Shown here piece by piece: positions 13,801-25,049 of a DNA stretch of 64,000 nt. Location: NCBI GenBank assembly GCA_017506865.1, contig JAFCMP010000045.1, positions 124,001-188,000 of the forward strand, written 5' to 3'. Position 1 is the first letter of the stretch. Each line of letters starts with the position of its first letter. Made by a program: the position numbers and the translations under genes. Under the pieces are notes generated by a model. The model searched no databases. It was not told where the DNA came from and saw nothing but the letters and a program-made list of their open reading frames with translations. This stretch comes from Tribonema minus. Taxonomy: Eukaryota; Sar; Xanthophyceae; Tribonematales; Tribonemataceae.

Positions 13801-16800
13801 TGATCGCAGTGGAATGGCGCGAGTCGGCTGTCTGAGTGCCGCAGTTGTTGTGAGACTGGTGTTTGAAAGCCATATGCACGGACTGGCAGATGGGGCAGCT
13901 GGAGTGGTGGCGGACAGGGGCACGATCGCGATGGCTGCGGCGGCGGCGGTGCTGTTGTGAGCGGCAGACGTCGAGGCTGCAACACGTGTTGAGAGTTGAT
14001 GAACCCGCCGTGAAGTTTCATGAGCTCGCAATCGCAGTACAGTCGAGTGCGCAACTAAAGTATGCATGACGTAGAGAGCTTGATGCTGATGCCGGCTCCT
14101 TCGGCTCATCAGTAGCGCGCGGATGGAACTACGAGTGGCGGCGCAGGTGGCTGTGCTCACGACCGTCGAGCGCATTGATTTTGCGGTCGTGCACAACTTG
14201 CGGGGGTACCCAAATGACTTGGTTGCGAACGAACACGATGCATCAGGACGCAAGGTGTACTTGGTTGAGCATCGCCATCAGGCGATCTCGCGCCGTCTCG
14301 CCTGAGCGGCGCTGCGCGCGGTCCGCAAACCCTCGGCGCCACAGTGATCTCTGAGCATCGCCGCCATTGCTATTGATACTTGTATTGGTCAGCGTCTGCG
14401 CTGCTGCGCGCAACTCGCTGAGCCGTGTGGCGACTCGTTGAGCGCTGAGCATCATCACTGCTGCGTTCACTGGTCTGCCGTGCGCAGCCAGCGGAGCCGT
14501 GGCGGCCAACGCGCTGTGGGTGGCGCACCTCAAGCTGCACCTCAGCGCGCGCGCGGACTGGGCCGCCATGCAACAGCTGGTATGTATGTATGTATATGGA
14601 GTATGTACATGGTTTGTGTAGCACGGTTTGTGTAGCACTGGGAGTCATTTTGCCTCTTGCTGGTACGCAGCCGACAGGGCCAGCTGTGCAGCAGTAGCTA
14701 CTTGCAGTACATGGTGTGGCGTGGGTTTGTCGTGTAGGACGTGTCTGCGGGCGCACACCAGACACCCCCCCCCTCTTTCGGCCTGCATCACTGCAAGTGC
14801 TGAGTACATTGTGTAGCTCTGGGAGTCGTTCGCGACTTTATTGGTAGCCAGCCGACCAGTTGAGTCACTGCGCCTGCGCATTCGGCTACTTCAACAACGG
14901 CTGTGTAAGAAGCCTACGCTTCGCCGCCGATGCAATCGGCCGAGCTCATCTAGACCCGCTGTAATCATTTCGCAAATTGTTGTTGTGCCAAAGGCTGTTG
15001 CAGGCCCATGACACGGTGCGCAAACACTGCTCAGTCAGGACGAGTGCGAGTACTTTTGAGGAGTAAGGAGTAGGAGTACTACTCGTTTTAAGACAAGAAG
15101 TAGTACTCTTTTACTCGTTTGAATTTTCAAAAATGTCGGGAGTAGTACTCGAGTACTCGTGCATTTTTCCGACAGGCACCGGGAGTACACCTAAAACGAG
15201 TAAGTACTCGAGTACTTGACGAGTACTTGAGGAAAAAGGAGTACTATACGAGTACTTGACGAGTACTTTGAAGAAAAGGAGTACTGCACGAGTACTGTAC
15301 GAGTACCTTTTCGAATAATGGCGCCGAAGCGGCCTCGGCATGCGCATTTGCTGTTGGCATCAAGGTATTGATGCAAGATATGCAAGATCTCTACACTGTA
15401 CTGTACATGTCGATGTCGCGGTGCTGTGCTGATACGACTCAGCTTGCAGCGAGCAATATGCAGCACGCGGTGAAAACTTTAGTTTTCCGCTCGCAAACGA
15501 TCAGCGAGCGAGAGCAGGTGTGGGACATCGCACAAGCATACTAATGCACGAGCATACTAATGTAAGCCTTAAAGAAGCAACTTTGGTTATTGGCTGTGCT
15601 GCGAGCGGCTATTTTCCTGGGCCTTCCTTCGCTGAATGTATTGTAATTGCTGCGACTTGGCAAAGGGATTCGGTATCTTGTGCTGCAGCCCCGGAGCCTG
15701 GCGCCTCACATTGCAGTGCTGCTATAAGGAAAACATACAATTTGTTTTGTGGGGTAGCAGGTTGTCTGAGACAGTGTGACTCTTGCGGCATCCCGCATCA
15801 GCTGGCATACCCAGAGCTTAACTTTGGTGCAGAGATCAGCCTTCCTGATGTTGAAGTTATTTTGTTCAAAAGAGAAAGCATGATACATCATGTTTATTTC
15901 CTCAAACACAGATGCTGTCCATGATCTTGCTCTCGCTGACCAGGCGCACATTTGGAGGACATATGGCAGCGCAGTTATCATGGCATTGCACGCATGGATG
16001 TTGTGAGGGCTTGTGTATGAAGTCGTACATGATTGCAACAACAACCTTTATGTACTTTATTACTGTTTGCTGTGAAGTACTCATCGCAATTTTAGTACTC
16101 GTTGAGTACTCCAGGTACTCGTTTAGTACTCTTGTACTCGTTGAGTACTCCTGGTACTCGTCAAGTACTCGAGTTCTCGTCAAGTACTCGAGTAAGTACT
16201 CGTACTAGGGTATATTTTCATTCCTTGGGGGAGTAGTACTCGAGTACTCGTGTAAATTTTCACCTTTTCCGGGAGTAGTACTCGAGTACTCATGTAAAAC
16301 TTCAACTTTTCCGGGAGTAGTACTTGAGTACTCGTTACTCGTACTCGTCCTGACTGTGAAACACTGCAGGCTGATGGTACGAACTGGCTTTTGTAGTGGA
16401 GGTGCTGTCACTGCAGAAACGGAGCGCTCATAGGGGAGTGTGAACCCCCCTGCCTCCCCAACACAGTTACGGTTTGTGCTTTTATTGAGGTACCCTTGAA
16501 TCACCGACAGACTTGCCTGCACATGTCAGAGTCAAGAGGCTGGGTGCCGTTCTGCACGTGCAGGCTGCGCCACCGCATGTTCTCTGACTGCTGTAGGAGA
16601 GAGATTGCAAAACGCAGAAGCGCCCTTCCCAGCCCCTACACCAGGTTCTTGCTGCAGGAGTGAGGGTGTCAGTATCGAAAATGTACGGTTGCAGCGGAGG
16701 TGCCTACGTCAGCGTTCTCTCCTGCTTCCCCTCCTGCTTCTGCAGTGGCACTCAACGCGCCAGAGCGCGCACCAAGCCGCTGTCTTTCTGTGCCAATCCG

Positions 16801-19800
16801 TGTCAAACCCACATGCCTCCGCCTCATGTTGTGCGCCGCTCTGCGTGAACCGCCGCATGGACAGGTGGACGCCACGGCGATGGTGCGCAAAGACCGCCGC
16901 GCGCCTCATTTGGCACAGCAGCACGGCTCCGACCAGAGGGCGGGCGCTGCGCCGCCAGCAGCAGCAGCAGCAGTGTCGCCGCCGCAGTGCGCAGAGTCGC
17001 CACCGCCGCCACCGCGCAGCGCTCTCAACAGCCATGACACCGCAGGCAGCGCTGACGCGCAACACGCGCCGCTCAACGGCAGCAGCGCTCGCGCCTCCGC
17101 CGCGGCAGCAGCGGACACGCCGCTGCCAGCGCACTCCCCGCAGCCGCCGTCGGTTTCGTCGTCGTCGGCGGTTTCGTCGGTTACGGCGCCGTGGTGGGAG
17201 CGCGCGGAGGCGGACGCGTCGCCGTTCACGCTGGTCGGCATGGCGCACGCGCGCCTGGGCCTGGGCGCGGGGCTGCGCTCGCACCGGTGGACGCGCCTCG
17301 TGCACGTCGACGCGATGCGCGCCGCCGCCGCCGCCGCGCGCTGGCAGGACGTGCTCAGAGGTGGGTGCGCGTGAGTGCGCGCATCGCATTGTCTCTCATT
17401 GCTCGGTCTCGATATCGTGCCGCGGCGAATTGCTGCACGGTTGCTGGCTGTCAAGTACGGCGCGGTGTGCGGAAGTGTCGGCCGGTTCGCCCCAGTGCTG
17501 TGTGCCCGCAGAGGCGCTGCTGCAGCCGCAGACGCCAGATGCGATGGGTCTTGCGGGTGGGCATGCCGTGCGTGCCACCGGGCGCGCACGTGGCAGCAGT
17601 GAAGGTGAAGGGCGCATTGACAGCGAGGGCGGTGTGCTCGGTTGGCAAAGGCGGCAGACTGCGTCGCACTGCTCTGCGCGCCCGGTGCCCGTGAAGTGCT
17701 GCGCAAGAAGCGTCAGGTCTGAGCTCATGCCGAGTGTTGAGGTGACTTGCCGCTGCTGTGGGTGTACCGGCCGCTGCAGCGCCACTGCGCACCGCCCAAA
17801 GACAGCAGTGCTCCGCTGACGCAGGTGCAGTGCGCAGCGTCCTGTTGTGCGGAAGCCGCGCAAAGTATCCCCAGGCTCGCGAGCTGCGCAACAGAAGTAG
17901 CACGGCTGCGCGCTGTGCGCTGCCAGAAGCATCCCCTGGCCCGGTCCTGACGCCCATGGCAGCATGTCTACCGTACTTCGCAGACAGCATTGCAGACTGT
18001 TTCAAGCGGGGATGCTGCGGCTGCAAGCCTGGAAGGACAGCGGGGCGCTGTCCGGCTTGTTGCAGCGCTCATCGAGACAACAGGGTATGCATGCATTTGC
18101 ACACAATCCATATAAACCGCCTTGAGGCCTGGCATACTGTGGACGCTGCTGTCAACCCAGCGTGCATCTGCGGTCGCCTGCAAGGCGTGCTGAGCACTGC
18201 TGACGAGAGTGCCGCCATTGTGACACAGCACCTACGATCACGCAGCGGCCGCTGCAAGCAACAAACTGCGTTCGCAAGGCCGCGCTTACGTCGCCTATGA
18301 CAAAACGGTGCTGGTCGGTCTCAGTGACGCGCGCCGGATGCCTGCTGCAGTTTTGACGCGCAGTCTAGTGTTGTGTCACTACTGACAAGCTGATGCTGTT
18401 GTGTCTTGTTGATGCGCACCGTATTCCTGCCGCCCGCAGTTTTTGACTCGCAGGTCGGCCGCTGGGAAAGGTCGCAGCGCGGCATGCCGCCCGCGGCGCT
18501 GGAGCTGCGTCTCGCGGCACAGGCGCAGCTGGGGCTGTGGGTGAGCGTGAAACAGTGTTGCGCCACTCAGCTACTTCATGCATGCAGTTTAGCATTTGCG
18601 TGTAGGTCCCGACCACCCTTTCACGGGGTTGTACCTTGCAAACGCCTTGGGGTAGCTGCCATACAACTTGCACCTTTGTCAAGTTGCAGGGGTTCAGTTT
18701 GTGGCAGATGCAAATCTAGTGTCTTCGAAGTGATGCACCTGATGGGACGCAAAGAGCTCCGTGGGCTCTTGCTGCACCTGTCGCACGCAGGCCCTGCGAT
18801 TGCATGCACAGCACCAATGATAACTTCTCGGTGCAGTGAGCAACTGCTCACGGCAGTCTTGACGCACGCTCAGCGGTGGGCGAGCAGAGAGCCGCTCCGC
18901 ATTCGGCGCACTCACGCGGTAGAAACAGAAGTGGTGTGCTAGTGCGAGGTCCAACTTCAATTCTGGGGTAGGATATTGATGTTCAGGTCAACTGTAGGTC
19001 CCAGCTGCGTCAAGCTGCGGCGCAGGCAAACGGTGTGTGTGTGTGGACTCTGTTAGCATCACGAATGACGAGTGATGCACAATCTCCTATTGTAAAGAGG
19101 TCCAAGAGATTGTGAAATCACTGTCAGCGCCAGAGCATTTGCACCCTTCAGCTTGCGCCGCCTTGATTCTGCAGTCACCAATGCGGTTTTACCACCAATT
19201 GTGCTCCCGTGCATTTATTGCCTGAAGCAGCGCTGCAAAGGAAGCTGCTGCTAGGAATGGCGTGCCTTGCCAGTTGAACTGCAATGGCACATTATCAGCG
19301 GCCCTCATGCTCCAGCCATTTGGTTTCACAGAGCAGGGTAAGCAATGCGGTTAGGGCATTTGCTCGCCTGGCATGTGCTGCGCGCTCACATCATAGCTGC
19401 CCTGCGATTGATGCGTGCGCGCTGCAGGGAGGTGTTGTGGACTCATTTGAATTGGCGCAGCGTCAGGGCTTCCTGGTCAGGTGCGCACGTGCAACAGTGC
19501 TCAGTGTTTGAGTTATGATTGACACGATACGTTGAGCTCGGACCAAGACAGAGAGGGCTGCACAGGTCCCTGCGCACTGGTTTGTTCCTTCCCAGACTAA
19601 AAACTCAAGCAGCCGACGTATTGTGTTGATTCAAGTCACGGTGCCGCAGCGTAGTACCCTTCTTGCGCTGGTGTTCCGCGGTTTGCTATTGATGCAAATG
19701 CGTGCAGGGGGCATCAAGCAAGTCGACTCTCTCAGATCTGTGCCAAGCCTGTGCTCTGTTGAAGGATATGTAGGCTGGGATGCCTTGCCCGTGCCGCGGT

Positions 19801-22800
19801 CTCTCGTATGACGTACAACGAGGCAGTCAATCGCTGCAGCCGCTATCATTCCACAATACGCCAAGCTCAACACGCACGCCAAAAAGACTCTGACTCCTGC
19901 ACCTATGAGTCCTCAAGTCGCACTGCGTACCAACTCCCCCATCCGCCGCACCATGGCCACAGCGCACCGTGCGTCCAAACCGTATGACTCTTGCGCCGAT
20001 GAATCCTCAAAACGCACTTGCATTGCGTACCAACTCCCCATTTGCCGCCCATCGCCACAGCGCGCCGTGCGTCCAAACTGTAGTAGAGGCGGCAGCCGCC
20101 GGCGTCGGTCTCTCGCCCGATCTGCCACCGTGGGCCGCCCAGGAAGTGGCTGCGCACGTGGTCGGGGCAGCGGCATCAGCGGGTTCGCTACCGCTGTGGG
20201 GCTGCCATCCGGCGGGGCTGCTGAATCTGGCGCACCTGACCAGCACGGTGAGCTCTCTCACGTGGCGGCGGTGGCGCTACCTCACGTCTGCAGTGTGTTT
20301 TTCCTGTGGGAGGAGCTGCGCATGGTGGACAACTGCCAGGCTTGCGCGCGCGCATGTCTATTTGTGTGTGTGTGTGCATGCTCGTGTGTTACTTTGAGCG
20401 CTGCTGCATCATCAGTGCTCAGCGCTGCACGCCCGCTGTGGAGCTGCCGACGCGCAGCGCTTGCGAACCTTTGTGGCACGCACGCGAGCGTCAAGTGGCA
20501 TGTAGGTCGCTGCAATGGCAATGTTGATGATGAGTGCATGATGGCATTTTGGGGGCCTCCCAACTGTCATGGCAGTTGAAGTAGGCCGCCTGCGCGGCAG
20601 CCCATGTTGAGGATCATGGGCGCTACGCACAAGCCTCTGCGGAAATTGCTGTCATAAAGCTGGGCGCATGCCGCAGTAACGCAAGGGGCGGCGTGGCAGC
20701 CACAACTGCGCCAGCAGAGGGTGCCATGACGCAGCGCTTATGAGTATGACTTCACTGCTTAGCTTCATGTACACAATGCTGCCCATGCAGGCGATCTGCA
20801 TCTGAGGCTCGCTTCATTGACCATCGTGCCTGACGTGCGAGGCTGAAAGCAGCAGATGGGTGGAGCAATGCCATCATCTTGTGACGGATTGATACCTTTA
20901 ATGGAGGGCAAAGTTCTCATTGTCTTCGAGTGTGATGACTGGTGTGCTGATGTGACGGTTTTGCTGTGTGATTCCTTCTGCGACAGCCCATGGTGCTGGC
21001 GGCCGTGCGCTGTGTGCTGAGGGACATGGCGCGCGTCACCGACGCGACATCGTCAGGCCCACCATCTTCAACCTCAACATTTGAGCCATCACACAGCGCT
21101 CAAGCAGCGAGGCCGACGCATGACCCCGCCGTGGACCTCATTGTGGTCCTCAGTCTGCACATAGTAAGTTGAGACGACCCGGGTACTTGTGTCGCCCACC
21201 GGAATCAATGCAGAGCCTTGGTGTGCGTGTCAAATTGACAATACTGCGCTGGCGCATGTAGAATCTTATGGCGCCATAAAGTCTAATGTTTGTATTTGTG
21301 ACAATGTTGGTGTGGTTGAGTCGTCATGTATGGCCTCTCGCGTTATGCGATTGTGAGTACATGACTATCACCAGCCACTTGGTGTTACTGCAGCGGTGCG
21401 TCGCGGAATGGCTAGCGAGGCCCGGGATCACCGCAGCATGCAACACAATCTCCGAAACTGAACAACACCTCAACTGCATTACTTGAAACGTTGAAGTTTT
21501 AGCAGTCACGCGCGACGCACGCCTACAGGCCCGTGCACTGACTGCTAGCGCTGTTTGCCGTGCGCACGCGCAGGACAAGACGTCTCTGCGCAGCGTGCGG
21601 TCCCTTGCGGCCATGCTGCGCACGGATTTCCCGCCCGTGCAGGTGCGCCCGACCGCTATCACAATCCTGCACTAACGAGCTTGTGAGTCTTGTGGCTGGG
21701 TATGAACACACATCTGTCTGTCCCTGTCCTGATCAGCGCTGCACAGTGTGTCATGGGTACTGAGCGCACGGGACATTTGTCTCGAAGGGGGCTGTGCCTT
21801 TGCCTGCCTCTGAGCCACCTGCGCTGCAAGGATTACATTTCCTGCATGTAAGGTTTTGGCCGGGCAACTGTGAAGGCCTGTGACCAAAAAGAGAAGCCCC
21901 GTGTTGCGCGGGCTGTCTCACGGCGCGCGCTGAGAAGGTTGGAGGAGCACTTCACAGCCACACCAGGAGCTGCATAAGATGAAGAAGAGCAATTGATTGA
22001 GATACCCACAAATCGCGGTGCAGCGCGCGTGCTATGCGCCAACGCAAGGCAGATTGCTGGCAGTGGATCAAGAAATGTCCACCATGTAGAAGTGCACTGT
22101 GCACTCCGCGCTCACCTTGGTTAACAGCAATGAAATATGAGGGCACCTGCTCATGTGCGATCTGCATCGAAGCAGGCCTTTCTGTACCATTCTGCAAACA
22201 AGTGCAAATCATGCTAGTGGTACTTTGAAGTATACTGTTCTGCCTGTTGTTCTCCCCATTTTTTGACTGGCAACCGTGTGTCCGATGCGGCCGCTACCAT
22301 CTCAGATGGAGCACTTGTCTTCTGGGTACACCAGCATCCGCGGCGCTGATGGCATGGAGCAGGTGAGCATCTTCTGCCAACTGTAGAGAAAGCACTCCAT
22401 CATATTGCAGTAGGAGCGCAATGGGCATGGTTTTTAATTGCAATGTGTGGTGGAAACCGGCACTGCATAGTGATGCTGCGTAGCACACTCAGGGACATTG
22501 AAAAATGTTGAACGTTACGTTATCGTTTCTTGTCGTTTGGGGTTTTAATGCCATTTTGAGGACGACGAGCAGTGGCTCTGCAAGCAGTGTTATCAACAAA
22601 GCTGGGCGCCAAACAAGCAAATGTATGCACACATGACCAATACAAAGCTATGTTGTAATGCAAATCACCGACTGCTTGTTGAGAACGCCACGTCCTAGCT
22701 TCGAGTTGGGCATGCGTCTAATTTTAAGTTTCACCCTCCGGGCTTACTGGTAATACTCAGCAGTGTTGCTCCGGAAACACAGTATTGGTGTACACGAGTA

Positions 22801-23232
22801 ATCAGGTACGCACATGTCATCAACAGTTCTGTTTTCAGCAAGCTCTTGCAGTTACTCCAATGACGCAACTTGAGCGCTCGCGCCTGCCTCTGTGCTTACA
22901 TCCAGAAGTTAGCATTACAGGAGAAGGTTCAAGTGTTGCCGACGGACACTATGTGAAGCAGTTCACAACACTGCATGATCGCAAAATAAGTGCTTAAGGC
23001 TCCGACTGCCACTACGAACCGCTCAACCAGCCTGCCCGCACGCACTGGTCGCCATTGCCCGCAGAGCACCGGCATTGTGGTGAGCCTTAGCAGCGAGAGC
23101 ATGTGCCGCTGGCTCAACATTGCCGTTACCCCTCCCTTTGAGGCCCCTACTGCTGATGACGAAAACGACGATTCTGATGAGGAGAGCGAGGGCTTCTGGG
23201 CCATGGCCAAGAACCTCGAGGCAGCGACGTAA
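4806..23232 (+). CDS. Large multi-exon gene, helix-rich protein of about 1,075 residues, unrecognised
   Basis: Twenty-four exons stay in phase: 4806–5027, 6099–6521, 7191–7307, 7991–8038, 8470–8536, 9248–9288, 9513–9581, 10283–10393, 11206–11264, 12408–12474, 13374–13647, 14488–14579, 15004–15029 (split by a transposon), 16746–17360, 17512–17556, 17825–17864, 17996–18084, 18440–18540, 19428–19480, 20061–20247, 20987–21163, 21574–21642, 22306–22362 and 23065–23232 (stop TAA). The product is mostly amphipathic helix, for example EALALVRNEPT and LFQAGMLRLQAWKDSG, with Pro/Ala/Ser-rich inserts in exons 11 and 14. The tail is acidic (DDENDDSDEESEGF). The helix pairs suggest a TPR- or PPR-like solenoid, but no family motif is convincing. 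Uncertain points are the start (ATG 4806 lies just upstream of a good acceptor at 4819), the left edge of exon 2, and the link from exon 13 to 14. It could be two genes, but unbroken phase argues for one. Confidence 0.7.
5513..5553 (+). repeat. Interstitial TTAGGG-like array
   Basis: Degenerate units (gttagggttagagg, then agggatagggttagggttacag) lie in the first intron of the large gene. They are short and diverged, so they are an interstitial trace and not a chromosome end. Confidence 0.7.
6577..6625 (+). repeat. Echo of exon 2 end of the large gene
   Basis: The segment 'ctcagagatcacttggag' onward copies the exon 2 end 'ctcagcgaccacttgaag' onward (6489–6521). It runs past the junction into the intron sequence 'tacgggc'. 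The copy has lost the bases around the GT donor. It lies about 90 bases downstream, inside the intron. Confidence 0.65.
13331..13373 (+). other. Long C homopolymer directly before a splice acceptor
   Basis: More than 30 consecutive C residues end in 'gcag' at 13373, immediately before exon 11 of the large gene (KQLALLLEAGRWEHLG). The run appears to be the polypyrimidine tract itself. Confidence 0.75.
13695..13855. repeat. Tandem units in the intron after exon 11
   Basis: Two related units contain 'tcgcagtaggacagtgcc...tgggtgccacag' and 'tcgcagtggaatggcgcg...tgagtgccgcag', about 98 bp apart. They are intronic and each ends in acceptor-like CAG. Confidence 0.45.
15022..16366. mobile_element. 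Non-autonomous hAT-like DNA transposon with 8-bp target duplication
   Basis: The element occupies 15030–16358 (1,329 bp) and is flanked by perfect 8-bp repeats AAACACTG at 15022–15029 and 16359–16366. Its ends are inverted: CTCAGTCAGGACGAG on the left against CACAGTCAGGACGAG on the reverse complement of the right, one mismatch in 15. An 8-bp duplication with short inverted ends is the hAT-superfamily hallmark. About 280 bp at each end is packed with self-complementary GAGTAC/GTACTC words, including the palindrome AGTACTCGAGTACT, in opposite orientation at the two ends. No transposase is recognisable in the roughly 760-bp core. It sits inside exon 13 of the large gene, as set out in the findings. 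Confidence 0.85.
19900..20085 (+). repeat. Tandem copy of acceptor plus start of exon 20 (large gene)
   Basis: A unit of about 93 bp occurs twice. It contains 'gcgtaccaactcccc', the acceptor 'gccacag' and the exon start 'cgcgccgtgcgtccaaac'. The second copy holds the acceptor that fits the reading frame (exon from 20061). The first, at about 19968, carries a decoy acceptor in the intron. Confidence 0.7.
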
Positions 23233-25049
23233 TGCGCGAAGCATGAACCTCATGCGCGCACACGCATGCAGAGACATACACACGCACGCACACGCATAAT
23301 ACTATGTGGCGCCAGACTTGGCAACACATCGCTCTGGCAACCTGTGATCTATGTACAGCAGCTCAGAGTCTGACTCACACGGGCATGTGGTGTGCAAATG
23401 TTGCTGAATGTGCGCCGTTTGTCGTGCAACTTTGCTGTTAATTGCCTGATAATCACAGTGCATCACCTGCCTGCAGAACAACACCGTTAAATCCCACAGA
23501 ACATATGACTGCAGCTGCTGGTTGGGAGCGTGCCGCTGCGACACCATTATGTGATGTGAACATTCATTCATGCTTTCCATAGAGGGCAACACGTGGTCAG
23601 CCGGATGAACAACGCACAAAGCGACATTTGCAGACATTTATGCTCCTGCTGTAGCTGCACCAAGAAGCAGCTTAACAACACCCTGCTAGTGCCAGTGGCG
23701 CAGGCAATGACTGTAGTTGAGTGAAGGTCATATTGGAATTTTGAAGTGCACAACAACCTCCGTCACTTCGCGATGCGTGGCATTCGCACCGACCTTGACA
23801 TATAACTCGTTAAGCCATATGCATATGCGAGTGGCGAATTATGTCTGCAATGCGGCTGGGCGCAGAAGTACCAACTGGTGATGAACAAGCACCAACAGAT
23901 CAAGCACAAAATTTGATTCAGATCAGCTGCTTTGACACTCTGTGGCACCTCATAGACATGCCATTGGGCAAAGCCTCCAGCTCGCTGGAGCCAAATGAGC
24001 TCTTCCACCAGTGGCACTGCAGATGACAAGTGTCGACAGCAGTAAGTCAGGCGATCGCGATCGCTATTCAACTCCGGCACAAGGACAAGCATTGTTGCTG
24101 CGCCGGTATCCAAGCTCCTAGGGCACAGCGCAGGCTAGGCTGCTGCGTTGACGCGAGCTTTTCGATTGCATAGGCAACCCGGCCTCCCTTGGGCCTTTAT
24201 AAATACAAGTCCATACGGACAAGCATTCATAGATGCAAGGCCTGATCACTGCGCATGCATAAGTGCACCTCAGGCTGCTGGAGCATCCTCAAAATTCAAT
24301 CTGACGAGTCGTATGTGCCATGTAAATGAGGCCACTTTGACACTTGACAAGAATTCAACGATGAATGATTTCACAAAAAAGAGGAACCGTAATTTTTTTT
24401 TTTAATTTTAAAATAGTAATAATTACTAGCGTTTGCAGCTAATGCTGCTTCGTCTGTCAACAGCGAAACCTCGCTGCACCACGCGTACTACATGCTAGCT
24501 GACCTGCTGCCGTACTCAAGCCTCGCATTCGCACCTGGTGGTCCACTGGCTGCTGAGCACGTGTTGCACCAGCCGTCTACTACACGCACTGCAGTTCAGA
24601 AACGAAAAGCGTGCATCATCATTCGTCGCTGCCACGGAGCCCCAAGTGGTCGTTGCGTGACTCGGAACAAAGCGTCGCCGGTTCGAATCTTGACCTGGTT
24701 TAGAACGAGAGTTTCTCTCCACCCCCTAGGGGTGGTCGCCAGGGATGGAGGAGACCGCCGGATGAGATTCATCCTCGGCTTCCACTGATGAGATTCATCT
24801 ACCTTCATTTTTTTCATTCTCGTCAGACTCTGCTCACCAAGGCTCTCGATCTGCATCCTGTCACTGAGACAGTACAAACGTCACGTCCAGGACCAATTTG
24901 TTTGCTGAACTGAAGGTTCGCCTCCGTGAGCAAGTATGCTGCCACATGCCAGAAGTTGTTGGAAACTGTTGTCTTTCTGCCAATGAAGAAAGCAAAGTTG
25001 AATGGTGGTAACAGACGGCACCGTCAGCTGACGGCACGGCACGAAGCAG
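23233..25049. other. Intergenic, no gene recognised
   Basis: No conserved coding segment is seen on either strand. A repeated 'gatgagattcatc' occurs near 24760 and 24787. A run of T residues lies at 24392–24402. A B-box-like GGTTCGAATC at 24680 does not fold into a tRNA. Confidence 0.5.

Noticed and set aside
13228-14253. A 341-codon minus-strand open frame
   Set aside because: It is antisense to exon 11 and its Pro-rich insert. Openness follows from high GC, and the product shows no family features.
16605-17819. A 404-codon plus-strand open frame with an Arg-rich product
   Set aside because: It overlaps exon 14 of the large gene in another frame. The Arg-rich, GC-driven composition is a shadow; the frame in phase with flanking exons gives a protein-like reading.
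24590-24710. tRNA-like B box GGTTCGAATC
   Set aside because: The T arm does not pair (gccgg against cttga), and no acceptor or anticodon stem can be formed. It may be a remnant of a tRNA-derived SINE, but nothing else supports that.
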